Below the pieces are notes generated by a model that saw only the letters and a list, made by a program, of their open reading frames with translations, was not told where the DNA came from and searched no databases. From Pomphorhynchus laevis (taxonomy: Eukaryota; Acanthocephala; Palaeacanthocephala; Echinorhynchida; Pomphorhynchidae), in NCBI GenBank assembly GCA_012934845.2, contig WNNJ02000876.1:186001-250000 (forward strand): a stretch of DNA of 64,000 nucleotides, read 5' to 3'. The first letter of the stretch is position 1; every line of letters starts with the position of its first letter. Below are positions 25,826-36,129 of this stretch, one piece after another. A program made the position numbers and the translations under genes.

Positions 25826-26231
25826 AATTGATTATAAACGTTTATACATAAACATATTTTAACAAATAGTTATTGATCAAAATACGATTGATTTTATTTA
25901 TATCCAGTTCCGTGATTTTTTATTTTTGTTCTTTTCTGTAATTCCCAAATTAAATTTGTTCAAATACTCTTTGGTTGACTTTGAAACACTCAAATCTTCC
26001 AGTGAAGTTTCATTTTCAGAGCAGTCAATCGCATTGATTGATTCTACATGACAATTTGTGTTCTTGAATTTAATTTCACCAATTAATGGTCGGGTTTTAT
26101 ATTCGCCTTGACAACATTGATTATCTAAACTCAAATTAAATTCTGAAAGTTGTTAAATGTTAGAGATTTTAATTGATTATTAACGTTTATACATTAAGAT
26201 ATTTTAAAAAATATCTATTGATCAAAATGAC
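25826..26231. repeat. 60-bp direct repeats flanking the last exon
   Basis: 25826-25885 and 26171-26231 are close direct repeats (shared words AATTGATTAT and TATTGATCAAAATR), 345 bp apart, with the terminal exon of the minus-strand host gene between them. This fits a former tandem duplication of an exon-sized unit. Confidence 0.75.
25898..26124 (-). CDS. Host gene, last coding exon (paralogous repeat 2)
   Basis: Minus-strand exon starting after an acceptor AG at 26125-26126 (GAGTTTAG) in phase 1 and ending with a TAA at 25898-25900. An AATAAA signal overlaps just after the stop. The peptide begins NQCCQGEYKTR and includes KFKNTNC, an acidic Ser-rich spacer, then TKEYLNKFNLGITEK and a basic tail. 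It is clearly paralogous to the exon at 31281-31511: both have CQxEYxTR, KFKNTNC, ED-L-S and YLxKFNLGIT in order. I do not recognise the domain. Phase agrees with the donor of the 31.3-kb exon, so the two probably belong to one transcript. Confidence 0.7.
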
Positions 26232-26640
26232 AATATTTTTATTCACTAAATTATTGGTTCTTAAAATTTAATTTAAAAAAGGGAGAAGTTTGCATCCCAA
26301 GGTGTTTACACTTTAAAATGTAAACTGCTTCACGTGATCACGTTTAAGAGACCAGGTAATCGCCAATAGTCAGTTGCGTTGCGCGTGGAGTGAAGGTGGT
26401 AGATCTTTATAGATCTTTTTCAAGCCTGCAAATGTCTTAAGCAGGGCAAGCCCTGTCAGATGTTGCTGGATGGCCCGTTGTAAGTTTAGTAAGATTTAAA
26501 AGTTTCTATTTCGGTGACGACATCGAAATAGCAACTTTAAAAATTATGACTTAACAAAAGTTACATGTACTCAACCAGATTAAAAAAATACGTAAGTACT
26601 AAAGATTTTAATTTTACATATTATTAATGTAACAGAAAAT
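26232..26640. other. Probable 5' region of the permuted PLE
   Basis: A GC-richer stretch between host intron and the GIY-YIG frame. It contains several short perfect hairpins: GTTTACA/TGTAAAC near 26306-26325, AGATCT/AGATCT near 26400-26418 and CTATTTCG/CGAAATAG near 26505-26531. No coding frame. I infer that it is the PLE's untranslated leader; its true 5' boundary is not visible. Confidence 0.4.
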
Positions 26641-26648
26641 ATTGTTAA

Positions 26649-27296
26649 GTTTGTGATGTTATAAATAATAATTGTATTGTAAGTAATACGGCAAACAAAT
26701 GTTTTTCATTAAATATTAATAATAACTGTAACTGCAATACCGCAGGTGTAGTGTATCTAATACAATGTACATGTGGATTGCAATATATAGGAAAAACATA
26801 TCAAATGTTAAAAACTAGGTTTAGGCAACACATATATAATATACAGCGTAATAGTCAAACTATATTTCATAAACATATGAGATTAATAGGACATGATATT
26901 AAAAACTGTAAATTATTTATTTTAGAACATATTATCGAAGAAAACATATCAATATTAAATCAAAAACTATTAGAAAAAGAAGATTTTTGGATTAAAACGC
27001 TCTATTCCATGTACCCATTAAGATTGAATGACGTGGTACAAAGAATTGGCAGAAGTAGTATAGTACATAATAAACAACTATATTATAATAATCTGGTTAA
27101 ACGCAAACTACGAAGTCATAGTGATAAAAGGAATAAGAAAAATAAAGTTAAAAATATTAAAAAAGATATGTATATAAATGAACAATTAGAAATATTAAAA
27201 CAACTTTTAAGTGATAATAAGCTAAAAGATCTTTATGTAAATATAAGAAGTTTTTCTAAAGATATCATATGTTCAATAAATCAAAAATTAATATGA
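26649..27296 (+). pseudogene. GIY-YIG endonuclease domain of the PLE
   Basis: Open from 26649 (after an in-frame TAA) to a TGA at 27294-27296. The GIY part reads GVVYLIQCTCG and the YIG part QYIGKT. Then comes TRFRQH with the conserved Arg and an HKH, and EKEDFWIK supplies the expected catalytic Glu. Cysteines cluster just before and inside the GIY strand (NNNCNCN, QCTC), as in the zinc-binding arrangement of PLE endonucleases. The basic tail (KRNKKNK) continues into the linker in the +1 frame, so one frameshift separates it from the rest. This domain nicks DNA to prime reverse transcription. Confidence 0.85.
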
Positions 27297-27557
27297 TAGG
27301 CTAAGTTGTATAATAGACAGTTATTGTAATACAAAATACTATAATCGGACAATAAATGTTAATAATAACAATAGAAAATATACATTAACCATAAACTTCA
27401 TTAATAAATGTATAGATAACATAAATATAGCCGGACTTTTAAATAATTCTAAAGAAATAATAGGGTCACATTTAAGTAAATATATTCCTACAATAAGATA
27501 TAAACTGTTGCCGCCATTTACGAAAAATTGCAATTATAATAAAGAATTAAAATCAAT

Positions 27558-27946
27558 GTATTCACATATCTTGCACAACTCTCCTGGTTTCCTTTCACAT
27601 CCGCATCAAACTCCGCCTTTTTCTCATAACTTTTCGTCTCACCGCTGTCGGCTCCCCATCGTTCATCAACCTCCCTTAATTAGACGAACTCGCTCCACTA
27701 ATCGCTGCATTCCCGTCATTCCATCTTACTCCACGTTCCCAATTACTCTGACAACTACGGTATCCGACCCTTCCTCGCTGCCCCCTGGCCTGGAATAAGC
27801 TCCCTTTCGACGTCCGCCACGCTTTCTCCTTTATCACATTCAATTATCTCCTCCGTTCCCACCTTCTCGGCACAACATTTAACTTGTTTTTTTTCGTAAT
27901 TATGCAAGCGTGCACCAACACGCATTTGCCATGTACAAATAAATTT
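27558..27946 (+). mobile_element. L2/CR1-like LINE 3' copy nested in the PLE
   Basis: A 5'-truncated copy of the same family as 32581-33571, sharing CATCCGCATCAAACTCCGCC, GCTGTCGGCTCCCCATCGTT and the GCATTTGCCA tail. It is flanked by a 12-bp direct repeat ATTAAAATCAAT (27546-27557 and 27947-27958) that reads as a target-site duplication. The PLE coding frame resumes after it. The tail is an ACAAATAAAT-type microsatellite rather than poly(A), as usual for L2/CR1. It inserted after the PLE. Confidence 0.85.
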
Positions 27947-28389
27947 ATTAAAATCAATATGTAACGATAATATTAGAAACATTATAGAAACAGAATACAA
28001 TTGCAAAAATCTTAATTTTGATAAAATAAATGAACGTATATGCACTCATAATCTAGAATTAATTGAAAACAGTGAATTAAGGAAAATTCTATCAAAAGGG
28101 TATAAATATAGATTAATGCAGTTAAATGCGTTCGAAACGTCTATCTGTAAAATTGCTGGATTCGTAGCCTCTTGGAATAATTCTGATATTGAGTGCACTG
28201 CGGCTTCGACACAATAAAAATTAATAACAATGAAAATAAAATTTACAATTCTTATATAATAACTTAAATGCTTACTTAGGTAAGCTGATTAATAGAGATA
28301 GCTAAAATACATCAAAGATTAAATATTTATTAAGATTATATATTTGATAAAATTAAAAATAAAATGAAAATAACAAACAATTATAAAAG

Positions 28390-29330
28390 GAAAGATAAAA
28401 TTAATAAAGATATGTATAACAGAACTTACTAAATTAAAGGATAACTATATAATAACAACTATTGATAAAGCTAGTAATAACTTTGTCTTCATATGCAAAA
28501 AGCTTTATTATGATATACTAATGAAAGAAGTTAATTATAATGATTTAAATATAAACACAACATATGAATGTAGTGATTTTAGTTTAGAAGCAATTATTAC
28601 AAGTTCATTGTTCTCATAATGGATAAAAAGGGTATAAAAATTGAATCAGATAATAAAACTATACCTATATTATATTGGAATCCAAAATTACATAAAAATC
28701 CAATAAAACCTAGGTTCATATGTAGTGCGTTTAAATGTACATTAAAACCACTTTCTGTCTATATGAATAAAATACTTAAAGTAATTAAAGCACATTTTAA
28801 AAAATATTGTAAGGTAATCGAAATTAATACTGGTATAAAACACTATTTCAGTATTAATTCTACAAAAGAATTTTTAGAACAGACAAAAGGAATAAATTTT
28901 CAAAATATAAATACATACGATTTTAGTACGCTTTATACAAATCTAGATTTAGTAGATATTAAAGAAGCGTTAGTAAAATTAATTAATCTTATATTCGGAA
29001 AAAGATATACATATATATGTTATAATAATTATAACGCCTATCTAACAAAAATTAAACCATCAAAGTAAATATAAATATATGGATAAAATTGAATTAATAG
29101 AATCCTTAAATATTTTGATAAATCAAAATTATTTAAAAGTAGTGACATCTATATTTAGACAAGTAAAAGGTGTTCCAATGGGTGGTAATAGTAGCCCAAT
29201 TATAGCTGACTTGTTTTTAAGCTTTATAGAATATGAATTTGTTCATAACTGTTTAAAAAATAAATCTAAATTATATAAAGATATGAAATATATGTTTCGA
29301 TATATTGATGATAATTTTTATAATTAGCAT
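28390..29330 (+). pseudogene. PLE reverse transcriptase
   Basis: RT boxes in order: TIDKASNNFVFICKK (about 28460), ILYWNPKLHKNPIKPRFICS (28668-28727), INTYDFSTLYTNLDL with the first catalytic Asp (about 28910), QVKGVPMGGNSSPIIADLF (29160-29220) and MFRYIDD (29290-29310), the YIDD form of the active-site box. This set is diagnostic of PLEs rather than LINEs. Two main frames, 28619-29068 and 29079-29327, are separated by a stop; breaks also occur upstream near 28420 and 28610. After YIDD the frame is lost, and pieces of the downstream region run to about 29700. Confidence 0.88.
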
Positions 29331-29770
29331 TATATAATAATTCTTATAATTTTTATTCAATTAGTGAACAAATTTATCCAGAAAGCCTTATTCTTAACAA
29401 AACCAATACTGATGATAAAGAATGTATATATCTAAATATGAACATTAAATTAACATCAATTAAAACTACTATTAATTTATATCGTAAAGATGTCAAATTT
29501 ACAAGAAACATATTTTTTCATGCATACCATATAATATAAAATATAATACATTAAATGATGAAATTTTAAGAATTTGCTAATTCTTAATCATTTAAACTAT
29601 GTTGCTATAAAAATATCATCAAACAGAAAATAGTAAAATATATAAATCAACACAATAATATAAAGAATAAATTTAAACTCTTAAGTGGCAAATTTTTATG
29701 GATGGATAATAAATAATATACTTTGTATTAGAATAAGATACTAGATAGTTTATCAGAGGAAATACATTAT

Positions 29771-31280
29771 CCAGCCATTTTTATGGCTGGATTATTATTT
29801 TTATTTATTTATTTTTTACTTTATAATTATATTAAATATGTATACTCAGTTAGCTGAATTAATCTGTACATAAAAGCTTCCTTGGTAAAATATACTTTAA
29901 TAACAAAAAGTATTTTTAATCTGCCGTTCGATAATGCAGTCAGGATGCAGTTATCTTAATGTTAATTCAGTGTTATTTTTTTCTTTAAAGCTTACAACAA
30001 ACCAAGAGAAAAGTATCACGAAAGTTTTGACTAACTTGAGTTGGAGTCTATTGAAATTTTTTATAAAACAAAATACAAATAGTGTCAGATGTATTTTTAG
30101 CCACTAAATGCATTTGACTAAATTAAATATTTTAAACATTTGACATTTATCAGTATCTAAAGTATTATTTTCAGATAATTGATAAAGGTCAACTGACCGG
30201 AACGTTTTGAAATAAAGAATTTTCTAGTGATTCTTAAATTGAGAAAATAATCGTTTTATGTATATCGTAACATAAATTTTTAATTACTGTGCTATGTTGT
30301 TAAATCACCTTAGAAGTCCTAATATATGCTGACTATTTTGTACTTTGTAACTTTCGAATGACGCCAACAGGTGTTGGTGATCCTTTAATGGATTCTTTTA
30401 TTTATCAATTTTGCTATATCACACAAATAGATTTCGCAACAGAAATTATCTACGGTATCATTTCTTCATTGCATCCAACTACATACAGCGTGTATCACAA
30501 CATGCCAAATTTTAGCCTGACATATTAGTATTGTTTCGTCCACTACTGCCGTGCAATTGTACACTCGGACTCATTAGAAGGCTGTGTAGCTTTGTGTACC
30601 TTTGCTGACACATATATGTACCTTTGCCGTTACATATCTATGTACCTTTTTATGCTGGTACTTTTGTAATACCAAAGAATCCTCAATTTTGCTGGCATGT
30701 CAAAGAATATATGGGCAAGCAGTGCGGACTACAACCCTTCTCATATAACATGCATTGGCGAAGAATGACACTTTGAATAATCTAAATTAGCAAAAATTAT
30801 CGCTAAAACTCTTAATCTTAATGACATTTATATAACGAATCGATAACTTAAACGATATGTTTATTTATATAATAAAGATATTTAACATATTTTTATTATA
30901 ACGAATACGATCATAAGAGAAAGAAGATCTATTTGTTTCATTTTTTGAATGAATGTACAATATTATAGTGCTATTACTTTTGAATATATAAATTTTTGTT
31001 TTAGATTTTAGAAAATTTGAGATTTTACGGATGTTTATCTGATTGTAAACTAATTATTCTGATGATAAATTATTTTCTCTTAAAAAATCGGGATTTGCTT
31101 TAAAATAAAACAGCACAACGCTAATTTTATTAAAACTATACCTAAGACAGGGTTTGAAATATTTAATATTTTAAATTTCACCGAATATGATCATCGGAGA
31201 AAATTTTTATATTTGTTTCATTGCTTTATAATTTGGTATAGTTGAATGATTATACTTTTATAAAAATTATAAAGTCTCAC
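29771..31280. other. Host intron, no gene
   Basis: AT-rich intronic spacer. A short richer stretch at 30360-30760 contains four TGTACCTTT words but no frame. 30901-30945 and 31181-31225 are weak direct repeats (CGAATAYGATCAT and ATTTGTTTCATT), possibly remains of a tandem unit near the exon. Confidence 0.5.
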
Positions 31281-31511
31281 CTTTAATTCTGTTCTTTGAC
31301 TTCCTTGCATGTAAATTTGTATTTTTGATCTTATCAGTAATTCCCAGATTAAATTTATCCAAATAAGCCTTGGTTGCCAAAGAAAAGCTTAAATCGTCCT
31401 CTGAACTATCGCTTTCAGACTCCGAGTATCCTTCATAACAATTAGTGTTTTTGAATTTGGCATCACTTATGTAGGATCTGGTCGAATATTCGCTTTGACA
31501 ACCTTTATTCT
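31281..31511 (-). CDS. Host gene, middle exon (paralogous repeat 1)
   Basis: Exon of 231 nt with acceptor AG at 31512-31513 (CATTTAG) and donor GTGAGA at 31275-31280 after AAAG. Phase is 1 at both ends, so the exon is symmetric and can be duplicated or skipped without a frame change. The peptide starts NKGCQSEYSTR, continues KFKNTNC, an acidic Ser stretch (ESESDSSEDD), TKAYLDKFNLGITDK and a basic end. It is paralogous to the last exon at 25898-26124, about half the aligned residues being identical by eye. Two Cys about 20 residues apart are shared. Family unknown. Confidence 0.7.
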
Positions 31512-32580
31512 CTAAATGCATTCAATATTTAGATCTAAATTAATAATCAAGCAACAGAGCTGAACCACAACGTTCCATCAGAATTTACATGCATATCCGC
31601 ATACGGCAACACATTTCAATTACCTAATACTGAGATATCGTTGTTAAAATATAAATGTTTCGGAGAAATTTATTTGTTTTTAGAAAATTCTTCAAAATTC
31701 CTTGTTAAAGATCCAAATCACTTGCAATTTTGTCATCTGTCAAGATTGCAGGAAGAAGTCTACCGTTTGGTGCTTTTAACTTTTTCAAATTTTGTAATTT
31801 GAAAAAGGATATGAAATAAAAGGATAATAAAAATTTTATTTTTGTTTCAAGCTACAAACAGACAAACATCTCATTTCAACGATTACTGTACAAATTAAAT
31901 AAAATCGAAATTTTGATGAATTTTCTCACTTTATCATTATTTCTTTCTAATACACAATAATAAATTAAAACTAAATTTTTATGCAGCTTCTATATTTCTT
32001 TTTGATTCTCTTTCTATAAACAAAATATAATTTAATGCATAAATTAAAACTAATTAGGTTATAATATTCATAAACTAAAATCAAAATTAAGTTTGTTTAA
32101 AGTTTGATAAGCAAGCATATATTTAGCAATAAATCTATGATTGGATAATTTATTACATCAATAATCTAATAAATACTATGATTGCTTTTTCAGAAAAAAA
32201 TATATCCAATAAATTCATGATTTAATAAAAAAATATATATATTATAAAGTATAATATTTTCGTCTTTCTAAATTAAGCAATTAAGGTTAAAAATAGTTCA
32301 AATCGTATTTTTAATCTGACAAAAACGAAAATTTACATTTCTCCATAGACTCGTCTAGTTAATAGGTTATCATTAATTTCTAAATATAAGTGATCTGTGT
32401 AATATAATCTGTAAACTAAAGTAATATCTTTATTAGTTTACATTATTTATTTACGTTCTTTATTTGTTTACATTTCTCTTGAATGTTTACTAATTTTCAT
32501 TGTATACATAAAATTGTCAAATTGTCTTAATTTTCGTAAATTATTGATTATAAAGTATAATATTTTGTATCCGAAGACTA
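31512..32580. other. Host intron, no gene
   Basis: AT-rich intronic sequence. 32290-32390 and 33780-33865 on either side of the LINE share a diverged stretch (TTTTTAATYTG followed by ACATTTMTCCA), so the intron may contain an older duplication. Nothing else is recognised. Confidence 0.45.
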
Positions 32581-33571
32581 AAACCTTACTCCTTTAAGGT
32601 CATGCAATATGCCGATGACATTCTAATTTATCAAACCTTACTCCTTTAAGGTCATGCAATACGCCAATGACATTCTAATCTATGCTCATGTACCCGCACA
32701 TCGCATACACGATATCAGCATTTCTGCCTACAACTGTCTTTCTTCTATCTACAAACGTCTCTCCAATCTTCATCTCGTTCTAAACCCCGAAAAGTCCAAA
32801 ATAATGTGGATCCTCCCCCGTAAACCAAACATATCTCCTCCCACTGTATATTTTGCCTCATCGATCATCCCCATAGTCCACAATCTCACTTTCTTAGGCT
32901 TCCATTTCGATGATCACCTTTCCCTTAAACCCTTCGTCCGTGACAAGGTCCGCTCATCTAACTTAATTCTCCGTGACATCCGCCGTATCCGCCCCCTTAT
33001 CGACTTCCGTTCTTGTATGTCTCTTCTTTCATCGCTTCTTTTCCCTAAAATCGATTACTGCCTTAGCCTTTTCGCCAATTCTCCAAAATCCATCATCCTA
33101 CCCCTACAACGAATAATCAACACCGCCGTTCGAGTGCTCTTTCGTCTCCGTCGCTTCGACCACACATCCACATATTTTGCCCAACTCTCCTGGCCCACCA
33201 TCCACATCCGCATCAAACTCCGCCTTCTTCTCGTTACCTTTCGTCTCATCGCTGTCGGCTCCCCATCGTTCATCAACCTTCCTTTCTTAGACGATACTCG
33301 CCCCACCTCGCTATCGCTTCGTTCCTGTCATACCCTCTTACTCCACGTTCCCAATTACTCCAACAACTACGGTCTCCGATCCTTCCTCGTCGCCGCCTCA
33401 CTCGCCTGGAATCAACTCCCTCTCGACGTCCGCCGCGCTTCCTCCTTTATCACATTCAAACACCTCCTCCGTTCACACCTTCTCGACACCTGATTCACAG
33501 TCTTGTTTTTTTTGTGGTCATGTAAGCGTGCGCTGGCACGCATTTGCCACGTTAAAATAAATCCTTTTTTA
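32581..33571 (+). mobile_element. L2/CR1-like LINE, 5'-truncated
   Basis: A 279-codon open frame (32654-33493) starts within the RT active-site box (MQYANDILIY) and runs through the thumb and C-terminal region of L2/CR1 elements: LVLNPEKSKIMWI, LTFLGFHFDDHLSLKPFV, IRRIRPLIDF, KIDYCLSLFANSPKS, LQRIINTAVRVL, then SLAWNQLPLDVRRASSF near the end. It encodes no endonuclease or upstream RT. The first 52 bp are tandemly duplicated (32581-32632 and 32633-32684); the first unit still reads YADD and the second YAND. GC-rich against the host intron. The tail after 33493 ends in an AAAATAAAT run. Its long clean frame suggests a fairly young copy. Confidence 0.85.
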
Positions 33572-34815
33572 AGCAGCAAAACGAACTAAAGCTGATTCGT
33601 TTTATACAGCAAACGGCCACAAGTTCTTACTATCAAACAATAATTGTTTGTAAACAAATTAAAACTTGTCTTACACCAAAATGTTATAATTTTTGCATTT
33701 CGCTCAAATTACAGTTGTCATATAAATATTAGATTAAAATGAATTGCCAAAATGATTTGTCTTTGATGATATCTAAGAAATTTAAAATCATTTTTTTAAT
33801 TTGGAAAAAACCAAAATTAACATTTATCCAACGACTCATTTATTTAATAGGTATTTTCTAAATATTCAGAAAAACTTGAGAGATTATAACTGCCAAGTAT
33901 AAGTATAATGTAAAAATTTGTGTATACAATTGCGCTTTCAGAATTTTTTCATTTTTGAATTTTTTCGTTTCAATGAATTCCGAATTTACTGTAAACGCTA
34001 TAAACAAAATATCATTTAATGCATTAAAAATTTATAAATTTTCGCAAATCAGATATTTATAATTTGTTTACATTTAACTTAAATGTTTAAGTTATCGAAA
34101 TGTTGAACGAATAATTAAGGCCATTTCCAAAAAAAAATATTTTTTTAAGAATAATTAAAAGAGCATTTCCCAAAATATTTTTTCTATTGATATTATTAGT
34201 CAACAATTAATATTACTTAATTCTAATAAAAAAAAGGATAATTCTACCGTCTCTAAGCGAAATCGAAAAATTGCTTAAATTGAGTTAATTTTTAAATATT
34301 AAAATATAAAATATAGTTATATATTTATAACTTCCAAACACTTTTGACTAAAATGTTTTTTAAAAATTCGAGATTAGGCGGATATAATTTCATTTGTACT
34401 ATAATGATGCTTAGACTTAATTATATTAATTAGGATTTTAATTTCGTTTAATTAAAAAATATAAACTATAATATTAAAATTTTACAAAAATATAATATAC
34501 TAAAATATACTTTTACTTATGCTAATCAAAATTTGTATCAAACGTATATAACGAATATAAACTTTCTTTTATGAGCCAAGAAATAAATTCAAAATTGTAA
34601 AAAATTGTTTTAAAATTTAAAATTTTAGAGTTTAAAAATATATTCAATATGAATATATATTACTAAATTCATATTATTAGGATTCATATAATTAGGATGC
34701 CTCATTAAAAGAATCTATCTATGAATGAAATATTCTTTATTAAATTTTAAAATTACATGTTACATATATTATGTGTAATTATTACATAGAATTCCATATA
34801 TAATATATAATATAA
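33572..34815. other. Host intron, no gene
   Basis: AT-rich intronic sequence with no supported feature other than the repeat echo at 33780-33865. Confidence 0.5.
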
Positions 34816-34912
34816 GTCCTCCTCTGCATCCAGTAGTGGGAGGGATCTGGCACTAATGAGTCATTGTGATGACTAAACGGTACTTGCTACCGTTCTTTCG
34901 CGTCTGGCTTCA
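34816..34912 (+). mobile_element. Hammerhead repeat, single copy, mutated core
   Basis: Starts GTCCTCCTCTGCATCCAG as at 8866 and ends TTTCGCGTCTGGCTTC. The core reads CTAATGA and TAAA, so two invariant positions differ and it should be inactive. Helix II (GTCAT/ATGAC) is intact, and helix III is longer than in the other copies (CGGTA/TACCG around CTTGC). It lies inside the first visible intron of the host gene, on the opposite strand. A lone repeat without the 300-nt body is the pattern of a solo terminal repeat. Confidence 0.75.
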
Positions 34913-35108
34913 ATGATAACAATATATAATATAATAATATAATTCTTTAATAATTCATAATAATATAATCCATATAGAATTATATAGAATATAATTCTCT
35001 AAAAAATACATAAGACTTGCAAATTGAATAAATTCGTCAAGCAATTGAAAATCTCGAGATTAATAAAATGCTCTATTTAAATATAATTCCAATGAAAATG
35101 TAACTTAC

Positions 35109-35709
35109 TTGTCTGCTTAACATTATAATGGCTTGTTTGAACGAATCTACTATTAACACTGATTTTGCGTTCCAGAGTTGACAATAATTTACAAATTATA
35201 ACATCATAAGCATTCTTTTGACAAATTAACTCATTCGCTACCCTTGTTATATCGTTAAATTTATCTTTGAGGGAAGACATTTCAATTGAGAATTCTACTA
35301 TTTTATTTGAATGATCGATCTTATTAATTTTTGTGATCGTCTGCACAGAAACGTCAAACTTTAGCTTGGCTTGAGTCTGAGTGAAACGATTTTCACCTTT
35401 AAGCTCTTGCATTTGTTTGGAGAAGTTCAAAAAATGACTGTTGATTGCATTTGAATAGTAACCATTATGGAATGTATTAAGTGCCGCCGTATTCATCAAT
35501 ATTTTATTTATATTTTCCATTTCACATACCTTTTGCTCTTCAGCTGAGATGTAATTAGTTCCAACAAAATACGTATCTATTTCTTCATTGTCTATCCAGG
35601 AATCCATTAATATTTGCTCTTGAGGCAATTCAACAAAAATTGAATCCGGAAGAATCCTGCTGATTATGACACAGAATATCACACACGCAAAATAGTGAAT
35701 TATCTTTAA
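35109..35709 (-). CDS. Host gene, upstream exon, possible secreted protein
   Basis: The longest host-like frame (open to 35733) is on the minus strand. The donor is GTAAGT at 35103-35108, leaving phase 1, which matches the acceptor phase of the exon at 31511. Near its start is a hydrophobic stretch (IIHYFACVIFCVIIS, then RILPD) that looks like a signal peptide or membrane anchor. The C-terminal third is predicted helical and heptad-like (IEMSSLKDKFNDITRVANEL). No ATG precedes the hydrophobic part: the frame opens after a TGA and a possible acceptor AG lies at 35710-35711 (TTTGGACAG), so the initiator is probably in an unseen upstream exon. If not, an internal Met (MDSWIDNEE) would start a shorter protein without a signal. 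No family recognised. Confidence 0.65.
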
Positions 35710-36030
35710 CTGTCCAAATTGAAGTTTATCCAATTTATATCAGATTATTGTAATCACGTTAATCATTATTTCGAAATATCATCAAAAGATAATATCAAAT
35801 TAAATATAAAAAGTGCGAGCGGATTATATACGGAACATTTAACAGAAATGATGATTTTAAATATGCACCAGTTTCTGGATACACACTATGACAAATCTGT
35901 TATATGATATATTTAAAAATGACTTTTAAAAAACATGACATTTTAAAATTATTCACTCACTTATAAAAATATAAAATGATTTTGACAAAAAAAGTCAGAA
36001 ATACAAATGCAGATTCTCGATATTATTTTA

Positions 36031-36081
36031 TTTACTTCATCAATGATTTGTTGGGATGAAGTAAATAACCCTTGTGGGTTA
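36031..36081 (+). other. Two-hairpin element, copy 2 of 3
   Basis: Same structure as 17249-17299, standing just outside the left edge of the second segmental copy; the third copy (36337-36387) is inside it. 35734-36030 is AT-rich with no gene. Confidence 0.7.
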
Positions 36082-36129
36082 AACTTTGCATTGTAATAAT
36101 ATTATAATAATATTAATAATATATAATAT

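Larger units (their letters stand above)
26640..29770 (+). mobile_element. Penelope-like element with N-terminal GIY-YIG (Naiad-type)
   Basis: The best PLE copy in the window. On one strand, in order: GIY-YIG endonuclease (26649-27296), linker (27297-28390), RT (28390-29330), a region after the active site, and a 3' tail ending near 29770 with a perfect 8-bp hairpin (CCAGCCAT/ATGGCTGG, 29771-29790). Canonical Penelope, Neptune and Poseidon elements have the endonuclease after the RT; the reversed order is the hallmark of Naiad/Chlamys. An L2/CR1-like LINE copy is nested at 27558-27946. Several frameshifts and stops make it non-functional. It lies in the opposite orientation inside an intron of the host gene. 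Confidence 0.85.

Noticed and set aside
27294-27296. TGA closing the GIY-YIG frame as a selenocysteine codon, since some Naiad elements are reported to use UGA that way
   Set aside because: A TAG follows at once and more stops come after it in this frame, while coding continues in the +1 frame. A frameshift in a dead copy explains it better.
33055-33306. Arg-rich minus-strand frame
   Set aside because: It is the antisense shadow of the L2/CR1 LINE frame at 32654-33493.
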